DNA from: Trueperaceae bacterium
Lineage (GTDB): Bacteria > Deinococcota > Deinococci > Deinococcales > Trueperaceae
DNA: 36,485 bases
Direction: 5' to 3'
Assembly (NCBI GenBank): GCA_013697735.1
Contig: JACCWH010000080.1
Span: 1 to 36,485 of the forward strand
Positions 24,334 to 33,177 of the stretch are shown here, piece by piece. The notes beneath the pieces are model-generated. The model did no database searches. It was not told the origin of the DNA and saw only the letters and a list, made by a program, of their open reading frames with translations. Made by a program: the position numbers and the translations under genes. Position 1 is the first letter of the stretch; the number at the start of each line of letters is the position of its first letter.

Positions 24334-25971
24334 GTGGTGTCAGAGACCGCACCACACGTCTTCCTCGTAGCCAGCGGCGACCTCCGGCCCGAGGCGAACC
24401 GCATGTGCTGGCCCGCTCAGGAGGCGATGGAGACGGCGTTGAGCGCGGCCTTCACGGCGGCGGGCGCCACCCTCGAGCGCGCTCACGACTTCGATGCCGC
24501 CTCGGGTCACGGCTTCATCGCGACGCAGCGCGAAGGTATGGACGTCTTCGCGCGCATCCCCGATGGGGCACCCGTGGTCGTGGCCGAAGCGGTGTGGCAG
24601 TACAGCCATCACGTGCTGGCCGGCCTGCAAGCGCACCGCGGGCCCGTGCTCTGCGTCGCCAACTGGAGCGGCACGTGGCCCGGCCTCGTCGGCATGCTCA
24701 ATCTCAACGGCAGCCTCACGAAGGTCGGTCGCCCCTACGCCACGCTCTGGAGCGAACACTTCGACGACACCTACTTCAGCGACGGGCTTCGTACCTGGCT
24801 GCGAACAGGCGCGCTCGCGCACGACGCGAGCCACGTCCGGCCGCTCGACGCACGTGCTCTCCCCCTCGATGCGGCCGAGGTCGGACGTACGGCCGCGCAG
24901 CAGCTGCGCACGGGCCAGGCGATCCTCGGCGTCTTCGACGAGGGCTGCATGGGCATGGCGAACGCGATCCTGGAAGATCACCTGCTCAACCCGCTCGGCG
25001 TGTTCAAGGAGCGCCTCAGCCAGTCCGCGCTCTATGCCGCCATGCGCGACGTGACGCCGAGCGAGGCGCGCGAGGTCTACGACTGGCTCGTCCGCGAAGG
25101 CGTCACGTTCGTCCTCGGGGAGGAAGAAGCAACCGACCTCACCGAGTCGCAGGTGCTGCAGCAGTGCGCCATGTACGTCGCCGCGGTCCGCATGGCGAGC
25201 GCGTTCGGCTGCGACGCCATCGGGATCCAATACCAGCAGGGCCTCAAGGACCTGACACCCGCCTCCGACCTCGTGGAAGCGCTCCTGAACGATCCCCACC
25301 GTCCACCGGTCACGCATCGGGCGACGGGCGCCCCCCTCTACGTCGGCGAAGCGCTCCCGCACTTCAACGAGGTCGACGAGGCGGCAGGGCTCGACGCGCT
25401 CATCACGAATCGCGTCTGGCGGGCGCTCGGTCTCGACCCCACCACCACCTTGCACGATCTGCGTTGGGGCGAGCACTACCTCGGCCCCGATGCGGCGGGG
25501 GAGCCACTCGACGCGTTCGTCTGGGTCTTCCAGATATCGGGCGCCGCCCCGGCAGCGCACTTCGAGCATGGGTATCGCTCGGCGCGCAGTGAGCGCCAGC
25601 CACCGATGTACTTCCCGCTCGGTGGCGGCACCCTCAAGGGCGTCTCCAAGCCCGGCGCCGTCGTCTGGAGTCGCGTCTACGTCGAGGCGGGCCGCCTCCA
25701 CCTCGACCTCGGTCGCGCCACCGCCGTCGCGCTCCCAGAGGCGGAGACGGAGCGGCGTTGGGCCGCCACCACCTCGCAGTGGCCGATCATGCACGCCGTC
25801 CTCCACGGCGTCACGCGCGACCAAATGATGGGGCGCCACAAGGCGAACCATATCCAGGTCGTCTACGCCCCCGACGATGCGGCGGCCGATCGGGCCCTCG
25901 CCGCCAAAGCCGCCGCCTTCCACGAGCTCGGCGTCGCCGTCCACCTCTGCGGTCACGTGACGGTGGGCTGA
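24334..25971 (+). CDS. L-fucose/L-arabinose isomerase-like protein
   Basis: The protein (545 residues) resembles the FucI/AraA fold, which interconverts aldose and ketose sugars with Mn2+. FDEGCMGMANAI (about 208-219) matches the central signature, and a C-terminal GRHKANHIQVVYA suggests metal-binding histidines. Overall identity to classical FucI looks low, so the sugar cannot be named. It starts at GTG 24334 (or 24337) with GGAGG seven bases upstream. It heads the plus-strand operon; the kinase begins three bases after its stop. The pair suggests isomerisation followed by phosphorylation of an imported sugar. Confidence 0.72.
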   Translation: MVSETAPHVFLVASGDLRPEANRMCWPAQEAMETALSAAFTAAGATLERAHDFDAASGHGFIATQREGMDVFARIPDGAPVVVAEAVWQYSHHVLAGLQAHRGPVLCVANWSGTWPGLVGMLNLNGSLTKVGRPYATLWSEHFDDTYFSDGLRTWLRTGALAHDASHVRPLDARALPLDAAEVGRTAAQQLRTGQAILGVFDEGCMGMANAILEDHLLNPLGVFKERLSQSALYAAMRDVTPSEAREVYDWLVREGVTFVLGEEEATDLTESQVLQQCAMYVAAVRMASAFGCDAIGIQYQQGLKDLTPASDLVEALLNDPHRPPVTHRATGAPLYVGEALPHFNEVDEAAGLDALITNRVWRALGLDPTTTLHDLRWGEHYLGPDAAGEPLDAFVWVFQISGAAPAAHFEHGYRSARSERQPPMYFPLGGGTLKGVSKPGAVVWSRVYVEAGRLHLDLGRATAVALPEAETERRWAATTSQWPIMHAVLHGVTRDQMMGRHKANHIQVVYAPDDAAADRALAAKAAAFHELGVAVHLCGHVTVG

Positions 25972-25973
25972 GC

Positions 25974-27524
25974 GTGGGGGAGTTGCTCTTGGGCATCGAC
26001 GTCGGGACGGGCTCGACGAAGGGGGTGCTGGTCACGCCCGGCGGCGAGGTCGTGGGCGAGCACGTCGTCCCCCACGGGCTCGAGATCCCGCGCCCCGGCT
26101 GGGCCGAACACGACGCCGAGGGCGTGTGGTGGCACGACGTGGTGAGCGTCTGCCGGGCGCTCACGAGTGGCTCCGTGAGCGGGGCCGACATCGCCGGTGT
26201 GGCGCTCAGCGCGATCGGTCCCTGCCTCCTGCCCGTCGCCGCCGACGGCCGACCGCTCCGTAAGGGGATCCTCTACGGCGTCGACACCCGCGCCACGCAC
26301 GAGATCGCCGAACTCGAGAGCGAGCTTGGAGCCGACGAGATCTTCGCGCACAGCGGTATGCCCCTCAGCAGCCAGGCCATCGGTCCGAAGTTGCGCTGGC
26401 TCCTGCGGCACGAACCGTCCGTCTGGCACGACGCCCACACCTTCCACACGGCGAGCAGCTGGCTGGTGGAGCGCCTCACCGGCGAGCGCGTGATGGATCG
26501 CCACACCGCCAGCCACTGGATGCCGCTCTTCGACCTCCGCGCCGGCACGTGGTCGGAGCGCTACACCGAGGGGTTGGCCGACGTCGGTCGCCTCCCGCGC
26601 CTCGGATGGAGCGACGAACGCGCGGGCGAGGTGACCACAACCGCAGCGGCCACGACGGGCCTGCGCGCCGGGACCCCCGTTGCGGTCGGCACCGTCGACG
26701 CCGTCGCGGAGTCGATCAGCGTGGGCGCCGTCGCGCCCGGCGACCTCATGATCATGTACGGCAGCACCACGTTCTTCGTGCTCGTGACCGACGCTCCCCA
26801 CCCCGATCCGCGTGTATGGACCACGCGCGGCGCGTTCGCGGAGCAGTATGCGCTCGCCGCCGGCATGGCGACCACCGGGAGCCTCACCGCCTGGTTCAAG
26901 GACGCCCTCGTCGGCGGCGGCGATGCCGGGGCAGGAGGTACGAGCGCTCCCTCGTTCGCGGATCTGTTCGCAGCGGCAGCCACGGTGCCGCCCGGAGCCG
27001 ATGGACTCCTCGCGCTCCCCTACTTCAGTGGTGAACGAACCCCGATCCAAGATCCGGATGCGCGCGGCGTGATCGCCGGCCTCAGCCTCGGACACGGCCG
27101 CGCGCACGTCTTCCGCGCCCTACTCGAGGGTGTGGCCTATGGGGTGCGTCACAACCTCGAGACGTTCCGCAGCATGGGCGCGCCCATCCGCCGGGTGATC
27201 GCCGTCGGTGGCGGGACCCAAGGGGGCCTCTGGACGCAGATCGTCTCCGATGTGAGCGGCACCCCTCAGGAGCGCACCCGGCCGCACCACGGCGCGGCGT
27301 TCGGCGACGCATTCCTCGCCGGCCTCGCGACCGGCGCACTGCGGCGAGCCGACCTCGCCACCTGGGTCAGGCCCGACGCGAGGGTCGAGCCCGACACCAC
27401 CGCCAGAGCGCTATACGACGCCGGGTTCGAACGCTACCTCCGGCTCTACCGAGCTTCCAGAGACGTGGTGCACGAGCTCGCGCACGAGCAGGCGAGCGGA
27501 GCGAGGGGGTCGACGACCATGTGA
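25974..27524 (+). CDS. FGGY-family carbohydrate kinase (xylulokinase-like)
   Basis: This 516-residue kinase has both FGGY halves: the N-terminal phosphate loop GIDVGTGSTKG, then SGERTPIQDPDARG, and the C-terminal ATP-site motif VIAVGGGTQGGLWTQI. The family phosphorylates ketopentoses, glycerol or other small polyols with ATP in the cytoplasm. The GTG 25974 starts two bases after the isomerase stop. A TTG at 25989, six bases after GGGGAG, is a real alternative. The position after an isomerase and before a TRAP transporter supports a role in catabolism of the imported substrate. Confidence 0.88.
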   Translation: MGELLLGIDVGTGSTKGVLVTPGGEVVGEHVVPHGLEIPRPGWAEHDAEGVWWHDVVSVCRALTSGSVSGADIAGVALSAIGPCLLPVAADGRPLRKGILYGVDTRATHEIAELESELGADEIFAHSGMPLSSQAIGPKLRWLLRHEPSVWHDAHTFHTASSWLVERLTGERVMDRHTASHWMPLFDLRAGTWSERYTEGLADVGRLPRLGWSDERAGEVTTTAAATTGLRAGTPVAVGTVDAVAESISVGAVAPGDLMIMYGSTTFFVLVTDAPHPDPRVWTTRGAFAEQYALAAGMATTGSLTAWFKDALVGGGDAGAGGTSAPSFADLFAAAATVPPGADGLLALPYFSGERTPIQDPDARGVIAGLSLGHGRAHVFRALLEGVAYGVRHNLETFRSMGAPIRRVIAVGGGTQGGLWTQIVSDVSGTPQERTRPHHGAAFGDAFLAGLATGALRRADLATWVRPDARVEPDTTARALYDAGFERYLRLYRASRDVVHELAHEQASGARGSTTM

Positions 27525-27583
27525 CCCTCCCGCTCTCGCCCAGCGCCACGCCCCCAACCCACCGTCCGCACGAAAGGAACCCC

Positions 27584-28606
27584 ATGACCCTCCGAACCCG
27601 AACGATCGCAATCGCCCTCGCCCTCGGCCTCCTCCTCGGCCTCGGCGCCACCTCGGCGCAATCGCAGGATCGCCTCACCATGCGCATCGCGACCGCCGCG
27701 AACCCTGCCGACTACCACGCAGGAGCCCTCTACGTGTTCAAGGAGTACCTCGAACGCGCCGTCCCGGGCCGCTTCAACGTCGAGATCTACCCGAGTGCAT
27801 CGCTCTTCCAGCAGGGCACGGAGCCGGCAGCGCTCCAACGCGGCAACCTCGAGGCGACGCTCCTCTCCGCCCAGGACATCTCTCGCCAGGTGGCGCCCGT
27901 ATCGGCCCTCACGGCCGGCTACCTCGTGCGCGATCCCGCCCACCTCTGCGAAATCTGGAGCGGCGACGTCGGCACGGAACTCAAGAGCCTCGTCGCCGAC
28001 GAGATGGGCATTCAGATCCTCGAGGTCTTCTACCTCGGCACGCGCCAACTCACGATGCGCCGCCCCATCGACGTCCAGACCCCCGCCGATCTCGCGGGCG
28101 TGAAGCTGCGCATGCCCGACTCGCAGGCGTGGCTCTTCCTCGGCAACGCGCTCGGCGCCGACGCCACCCCGCTCGCGTTCGGCGAGCTCTACCTGGCGCT
28201 CCAGACCGGCACGGTCGACGGCCAAGACAATCCCCTCCCGAGCGTCGTGGTCAACAAGTTCTACGAGGTCTCGCAGCAGGTCATCCTCACGAGTCACCTC
28301 GTCGACGGCGTGCTCTTCGCCATCTCCGACACCTTCTGGAATCGGCTCGACGCCTCCGAGCAGCAGATCATGCGCGACGCCTCACGCGCCGCGGCACTCT
28401 TCAACAACCTCAACCGCATCCGCGCCGAACGCGAGGTGGTCGAGTACCTCGAGGGGCAGGGCCTGAGCGTCGTGACGCCCGACGTGAACGCGTTCCGGGA
28501 GACGGTCCAGGACGCCTACCTGAACTCGAGCTTCTCCGACACGTGGCTGCCCGGCTTCGTCGACACCGTCAACGCGCTCGAGCCGCGCTCCGCCTGCCAG
28601 TTCTGA
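27584..28606 (+). CDS. dctP: TRAP transporter solute-binding protein (DctP family)
   Basis: This is a periplasmic/extracytoplasmic receptor of 340 residues. A Sec signal peptide covers residues 1-28 (LALGLLLGLGATSAQ, cleavage near SAQ-SQ). The DctP signature GVKLRMPDS holds the conserved Arg that salt-bridges the ligand carboxylate, and TVDGQDNPLP is the other hallmark. Ligands are therefore acidic: sugar acids, dicarboxylates or sialic-type acids. The ATG 27584 follows AAAGGA by five bases; a GTG at 27521 is not favoured because it puts 21 residues before the signal peptide. The two membrane subunits follow. Confidence 0.92.
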   Translation: MTLRTRTIAIALALGLLLGLGATSAQSQDRLTMRIATAANPADYHAGALYVFKEYLERAVPGRFNVEIYPSASLFQQGTEPAALQRGNLEATLLSAQDISRQVAPVSALTAGYLVRDPAHLCEIWSGDVGTELKSLVADEMGIQILEVFYLGTRQLTMRRPIDVQTPADLAGVKLRMPDSQAWLFLGNALGADATPLAFGELYLALQTGTVDGQDNPLPSVVVNKFYEVSQQVILTSHLVDGVLFAISDTFWNRLDASEQQIMRDASRAAALFNNLNRIRAEREVVEYLEGQGLSVVTPDVNAFRETVQDAYLNSSFSDTWLPGFVDTVNALEPRSACQF

Positions 28607-28648
28607 GGTAGCCGGGCGCCCGACCCGCTACTGCACTCCCGCCTCCCG

Positions 28649-28680
28649 CCGCCGGGCCGAGCCCACGCTCCGCCCGGCGG
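28649..28680. repeat. Strong mRNA hairpin between dctP and dctQ
   Basis: CCGCCGGGC (28649-28657) pairs with GCCCGGCGG (28672-28680). Inside, GAGC pairs with GCTC around CCAC, with only a C-C mismatch between the two stems. It lies between the dctP stop and the dctQ ribosome binding site. Such hairpins often protect the upstream message or attenuate the downstream genes, raising receptor levels over permease levels. Confidence 0.6.
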
Positions 28681-28698
28681 TGCACGACCGAGGAGCCC

Positions 28699-29247
28699 AT
28701 GCGCACCACCTTCACCCGAATCGCACGCTGGGCCCAGGAAGGGGCCGACCTCGTCAGCGCGACGCTCTTCGCGCTGGTCTTCGTCGGCTTCGTCATCCAG
28801 GTCGGCTCGCGCTATCTCTTTCGCAACCCCCTGGGCTGGTCGTCCGAGGCGATCATGATCGCCTTCATGTGGGCCTTCTTCTGGGCGGCGGCGTTCTCCG
28901 TTCCGCTCCGCGGTCATATCTCACTCGACATCGTCTACAACGCGCTTGGTGAACAGGGGCGTCGCTGGGCGAGCGTGGTGCAGTTGCTCGCGATATCCGT
29001 CGTGTTCGTGCTCGCGCTCCCCGCCACGATCGACTACGTCACCTTCATGATCCGGATCCCCACGTCGGCGCTCGAACTCCCCTTCGGCTACGTCTTCGCC
29101 TGCTTCCCCATGTTCATGATCGCGATCGTCGTGCGTTCGTTCGCGCGCGCGATCGGCCTGATGCTCCCGGGATGGCGTGGCCGCCTCGGCGCGATCCGTG
29201 GCACCGAAGCGCCCGAAGAGGCCGCGGCGCAGAAGGCTGCGACGTGA
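28699..29247 (+). CDS. dctQ: TRAP transporter small permease (DctQ family)
   Basis: This is the four-helix membrane subunit of the tripartite transporter, 182 residues. Visible features are hydrophobic segments near 18-38, 50-75, 95-115 and 130-150, GWSSEAIMIAFMWAFFWAAAFSV typical of the DctQ core, and a C-terminal charged tail (EAPEEAAAQKAAT). GAGGAG lies four bases before the ATG. Its stop overlaps the large permease start (GTGA), so the membrane pair is coupled. Confidence 0.9.
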   Translation: MRTTFTRIARWAQEGADLVSATLFALVFVGFVIQVGSRYLFRNPLGWSSEAIMIAFMWAFFWAAAFSVPLRGHISLDIVYNALGEQGRRWASVVQLLAISVVFVLALPATIDYVTFMIRIPTSALELPFGYVFACFPMFMIAIVVRSFARAIGLMLPGWRGRLGAIRGTEAPEEAAAQKAAT

Positions 29248-30536
29248 GCATCGCCCTCAGCCTCATGCTCTTCTTCATGGTGGTGACCTCGCTCCTCGGC
29301 ATGCCGATCGGCCTCAGCCTCATCGGCAGCGGCATGCTCTACCTGATGATCTCGGGGCGCGACATCGGCCTCGCGGCCGAGCAGACACTCAACGGCACGT
29401 GGTCGACCTTCATCATCCTCGCCGTGCCGCTCTTCATCTTCGCGGCGCGGATCATGAACGCCGGGTCGATCACCGACCGGCTCCTGAGCCTCGCGCTCAT
29501 GTCGGTCGGCCGGCTCCGAGGCGGCCTCGCACACGTCAACATCGTCGCCAGCGTCATCTTCTCGGGCATGAGCGGCAGCGCCGTGGCCGACGCCTCGGGA
29601 ATGGGATACATCCTCGTCCGCATGATGACGAAAGGGAATCGCTACCCGCCCGGGTACGCGAACGCAATCACCGCCACCTCTTCGACCATCGGCCCGATCA
29701 TCCCCCCGTCGATCCCCATGATCCTCTACGCACTCGTGTCGGGCACCTCCATCGGTGCGCTCTTCCTCGGCGGCGTGATACCTGGCATCCTGATGGCACT
29801 CTCTCTCGGCGTCGTGGTGTGGATCACGGCGCGCGCGCGTGGATTTCCTCGAGAGGAGCCGACGCCCTGGCGCGCGATCCCGCGACAACTCGGTCGCAGC
29901 ATCCTGCCACTCCTCACCCCCGCCATCTTGCTCGGAGGCATCTACTCGGGCATCTTCACGCCCACGGAGGCGGCGGCGGTGGCGGGTCTCTACGCACTCG
30001 TCCTCACCGTCTTCGTCTATCGCGAGCAGGGCCCACGAGAGCTCTACGCCGTGCTCAAGGACACCGCCGTCGCCTCCGCCGTGGCGATGCTCGTCGTCTC
30101 GGGGGCGTTCATCTTCAACTACGCCGTCACCATCGAACAGGTTCCCGCTCGCATCGCCGCGTGGATGGGCGGGCTCGACATGTCGGCCACGGCGTTCATG
30201 CTTTTCCTCACCGTCATCTTCCTCCTCCTCGGCGCTTTCTTCACGACCACGACCATTCTCCTCGTGGTGGTGCCGCTGGTGCTACCGGCCGTTCAGCTCT
30301 ACGGCATCGACCTCGTGCACTTCGGCGTGGTGGTGGTCGTGAACGCCATGATCGGCCTCGTCACGCCGCCGTACGGGGTACTGCTCTTCATCCTGAGCGG
30401 CCTGACCGACACGCCAGTGGGCAAGATCATCAAGGAATCGTGGCCCTTCATGGGCGCACTCATCGTCGCGCTGGTGCTGATGGCGATCTTCCCCGAGATC
30501 GTACTGTGGCTGCCGAGGCAGTTCGGCTACCGCTGA
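29244..30536 (+). CDS. dctM: TRAP transporter large permease (DctM family)
   Basis: This is the channel-forming subunit, 430 residues (family usual about 425), with about 12 transmembrane segments. Conserved elements are GMPIGLSLIGSG, VIFSGMSGSAVADASGMGYI, IGPIIPPSIPMILYA and the C-terminal GLVTPPYGVLLFI. Uptake is driven by a sodium gradient in characterised members. The GTG start lies within GTGA at the dctQ end. It is the final gene of the operon. The 95 bases before the lipoprotein gene hold no clear terminator. Confidence 0.92.
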   Translation: MSIALSLMLFFMVVTSLLGMPIGLSLIGSGMLYLMISGRDIGLAAEQTLNGTWSTFIILAVPLFIFAARIMNAGSITDRLLSLALMSVGRLRGGLAHVNIVASVIFSGMSGSAVADASGMGYILVRMMTKGNRYPPGYANAITATSSTIGPIIPPSIPMILYALVSGTSIGALFLGGVIPGILMALSLGVVVWITARARGFPREEPTPWRAIPRQLGRSILPLLTPAILLGGIYSGIFTPTEAAAVAGLYALVLTVFVYREQGPRELYAVLKDTAVASAVAMLVVSGAFIFNYAVTIEQVPARIAAWMGGLDMSATAFMLFLTVIFLLLGAFFTTTTILLVVVPLVLPAVQLYGIDLVHFGVVVVVNAMIGLVTPPYGVLLFILSGLTDTPVGKIIKESWPFMGALIVALVLMAIFPEIVLWLPRQFGYR

Positions 30537-30631
30537 GGCGCCGAGCCCGCTCGCCGACTCACCGCCCCCGACGGAAGTCGGAGATCCCTGACGATCGCTC
30601 GAGACGAGCGCACCAGCGCGATCGTCGCGAC

Positions 30632-31204
30632 TCAGAAGACGCTGAAGGAGATCCGCAGCCGCAGTTGCTTGACGTCGTAGCCGATCGACGCGACGCCGTC
30701 TTCCTCCGCGCTGAGGTCGGTCCCGACCAACAGGAGTCCTACGCAGACGCGCCGGTCGTTGACGGCCGCGATCTGGTAGCGATCGAGCCGGACCGAGTCT
30801 CCGAGTGTCACCGTGGGCGAGGCGAGATCGACCCTGACGGGTGCTCCCAAGGCCGCTGCGTCGCTGAACAGCGCCTCTTCATCGGCCGCGAGGTAGGCCT
30901 GGACCTCGACCACGCCGCTGATGGGCGGACCGTCGTACGCGAGGTCGAGTTCATACGTCAAGTTCGCGTGCACCAGCGTGACCCCGCGGCGATCGTCGTC
31001 GAGGACGAGGCAGCTCTCGCCCGCTTCTGGGATGTGCTTGCGCACGTCGTAGGCCGAGCCGGCCACGATCTCTTTCTCGATGGTGCCTGATGCGGCGTCC
31101 CCGAGCTTCGCGAGCAGGTCGATCTCGAGCGGGATCGGAATCGCCTTGCAGGCGGCGAGGACGACGATGAGGAGGGCTGGGAGGATGACGCGAGAAAGTA
31201 TCAT
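30632..31204 (-). CDS. Putative lipoprotein of unknown function
   Basis: I do not recognise this 190-residue protein. It opens with a signal peptide (MILSRVILPALLIVVL) and a lipobox L-A-A-C, so it should be lipid-anchored at Cys19. The rest looks beta-rich, with alternating hydrophobic stretches (YELDLAYDGPP, VDLASPTVTLGDSVRLDRY) and a second pair of cysteines (ESCL, RRVCVG). An envelope location is the only safe statement. It follows the DUF2231-like gene after 70 bases on the same strand. Confidence 0.65.
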   Translation of the reverse strand: MILSRVILPALLIVVLAACKAIPIPLEIDLLAKLGDAASGTIEKEIVAGSAYDVRKHIPEAGESCLVLDDDRRGVTLVHANLTYELDLAYDGPPISGVVEVQAYLAADEEALFSDAAALGAPVRVDLASPTVTLGDSVRLDRYQIAAVNDRRVCVGLLLVGTDLSAEEDGVASIGYDVKQLRLRISFSVF

Positions 31205-31274
31205 TCTTCACTCTGGCGCACCGCTATGAGCGCGGCGTCGGAGGGGCATGAGGAACCCTCACCGGATACTTCGT

Positions 31275-31796
31275 TCAGCGCCCCTTGCGCAGCGGCGCCT
31301 CGAGCGTCTCCTCGAGCAGATGGTCGAAGGGGGGCGCCACCGAGGGTGAACGAGCGAGGGGGCCGCGACCCTTCACGCGCACACCGTGCTCGTACACGAG
31401 GTGCGCGCCGTACCACGCCGATCCGAGCAGCGCTGCCGTGCCGAAGGCGGAGAGCGCCACGGGGAGGCCCGTAGACGGCCGGCGCCGCCGCCGACGCATG
31501 CCGAGGTTGACGACCGAGAGGGCGATCAGCGCGAGATTCATCCCGCCGTGCAGCCGCGCCATCGGCTTCGCCGGGTGCTCGCGCGGAATCTCGAGGTAGT
31601 CCATCGCGCCCGCGGTCGCCGCCACCACCGATCCGGCGACGGCGCCCTCCATCGCGAGGTGGGCAGCGTCGGCGTAGCGCTGGCGCCCCGTGACGAGGTG
31701 GAGCACGTCCATGGCGAGGCTGAACGGGAAGAGCGCGAGTGGAAAGGTGACGAGCTGTGGGTGTGCGGGATGGCCCGCGAGCGTGGCCTTGGGCAT
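31275..31796 (-). CDS. DUF2231-like inner-membrane protein
   Basis: The 173-residue protein has about four transmembrane segments. It carries the HPAHPQLVTFPLALFPFSLAMDVLHLVTG start and the LHGGMNLALIALSVVNL stretch of DUF2231 (predicted membrane, sometimes heme-associated) proteins. A basic tail RRRRRRP lies between helices 3 and 4. GAGGAG precedes the ATG by eight bases. Only 19 bases separate it from the P450 gene, so the two are likely one transcript. A role in supplying electrons or heme to the P450 is conceivable but not shown. Confidence 0.75.
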   Translation of the reverse strand: MPKATLAGHPAHPQLVTFPLALFPFSLAMDVLHLVTGRQRYADAAHLAMEGAVAGSVVAATAGAMDYLEIPREHPAKPMARLHGGMNLALIALSVVNLGMRRRRRRPSTGLPVALSAFGTAALLGSAWYGAHLVYEHGVRVKGRGPLARSPSVAPPFDHLLEETLEAPLRKGR

Positions 31797-31815
31797 GGTG
31801 GGACTCCTCTTCCGC

Positions 31816-33177
31816 TCAGTGCGAGACGTCGAACCGGAGTGTGTTGTTGTCGAGCATGCTCGGCATCGGGTGCGTGGCGTAGAGCTTACGCGGCGCTCGT
31901 TCCTGGTAGTGCCCCTTGCGGAGCAACGCGGCGAGCATCGTGCTGGTGATCATGAGCACGAGGTTCTGCGCCGGGCAGCCGACGGGCCCACGACTGAACG
32001 GGACGAGCGGCCAATCGTCGTCGGTGCGCTCGTGCGACCAAACCTCCGGCGCGAAGCGATGGGCGTACTCGAGGTGCCGGTCGTCGCGATGGAAGTAGTT
32101 CGAGTAGACGAGGATGCCGGTGTCTTTCGGCATCACTCTGCCGTCCCACATCGTCTCGGAGCTCGACTGGCGGAGGATCATGGGCGTGGTCGGCCAGAGG
32201 CGAAGCGACTCGAGCAGGCACTGCCGCACGAAGGGGAGTGCCGGCTCGCTGTCACGGGCCTCAGCCTCGTCGCGGGCGCGCACCTCGTGCTCCGGGTGGG
32301 CGGCGAGGAGCGCCAGCGCTCTGAAGGTCGTCATCCCCGCCGGATCGATGGCGAAGAGCCAATGGGGGATCTGGTGGTCGGCCGCCGTGTCGGGCGTGGC
32401 GTGCGTTGCAGCCATCACGGCCGCGAGCGTGTCGCTCTCCGCGGCGTCGAGGTAGCGGTTCAAGCGCACGAAGAACTCGTCGCGCTGACCGATGCGCTTG
32501 GGCTGCAGGAACGCGAGGTTCGCGTAGGCGCGGAGCCGTTCGTGCAAGCGCGTGAACTCGCGGTCCTCGCGCGCGGCGTCACCGAGCATCACGCGCCGCA
32601 CCATGCAGAACCAGGCGTCGGAGAAGACGTCCCAGTCGAGCACGCCCTTACGCTCGGCACGGGCGAGCATCACCTGCGCCTCCTCCTCGATCACGCTCGC
32701 GAAGCGCTCCGAGAGGCGGTGCATGGGACGCGGTGTCTCGAGCACCTCCTCGTTGAACCGCCGCCGATCGGGTCGCTCCTCGGGGCTCGAGATCAGCACG
32801 GCCTTGGGCTGGAAGTGCGACAGCGACGCGCGCTTCTCGCTGCTGTCGGCGCCGAACGGCACCGGCGACTCCTCGAGTACGCGGTGGACGTGCCGGGCAG
32901 CGAGCACCACGGCCTGCTTCCGAATCGGAACCCGCAGCATGATCGGGCCATCGCCATAGGTGTCGTGCAGTCGTTGCACGCGGCGGACGGCGCGACCGAC
33001 GAGGTCGACGCGTTCTGCAGCGGCTACCATTCGCGGTCGCCGGATGATGGGTCCCTGGGCGAGCGTGGGCACGATGACCTCCGCCATGAGCGCGGCGGTG
33101 TCGGCGACGCTCATGGTCGGGATGGGTCGATGGCTGCCGAGATCGACGTGAGAGCGCGGGCGCTCGGCCGTACTCAT
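31816..33177 (-). CDS. Cytochrome P450
   Basis: This is a soluble P450 of 453 residues. The K-helix motif ESLRLWPTTP gives E-x-x-R. The I-helix segment FAIDPAGMTTFRAL replaces the standard A-G-x-D/E-T-T, and the heme loop is FSRGPVGCPAQN with the axial Cys. The loop deviates from FxxGxRxCxG: Val for the basic residue and Ala for the last Gly. No membrane anchor is seen. It needs a ferredoxin and reductase from elsewhere. The ATG at 33177 overlaps the stop of a 22-codon ORF by ATGA; a GTG at 33219 would add 14 residues. The substrate is unknown. Confidence 0.85.
   Translation of the reverse strand: MSTAERPRSHVDLGSHRPIPTMSVADTAALMAEVIVPTLAQGPIIRRPRMVAAAERVDLVGRAVRRVQRLHDTYGDGPIMLRVPIRKQAVVLAARHVHRVLEESPVPFGADSSEKRASLSHFQPKAVLISSPEERPDRRRFNEEVLETPRPMHRLSERFASVIEEEAQVMLARAERKGVLDWDVFSDAWFCMVRRVMLGDAAREDREFTRLHERLRAYANLAFLQPKRIGQRDEFFVRLNRYLDAAESDTLAAVMAATHATPDTAADHQIPHWLFAIDPAGMTTFRALALLAAHPEHEVRARDEAEARDSEPALPFVRQCLLESLRLWPTTPMILRQSSSETMWDGRVMPKDTGILVYSNYFHRDDRHLEYAHRFAPEVWSHERTDDDWPLVPFSRGPVGCPAQNLVLMITSTMLAALLRKGHYQERAPRKLYATHPMPSMLDNNTLRFDVSH

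Noticed and set aside
24340-25956. Minus-strand open frame of 538 codons opposite the isomerase-like gene
   Set aside because: The plus strand shows family motifs, a ribosome binding site and a promoter. The minus frame is an antisense artefact of high G+C.
29177-31090. Plus-strand open frame of 637 codons across dctM and the lipoprotein gene
   Set aside because: Its translation is rich in Arg, His and Pro, with no family motif. dctM and the lipoprotein explain the DNA.
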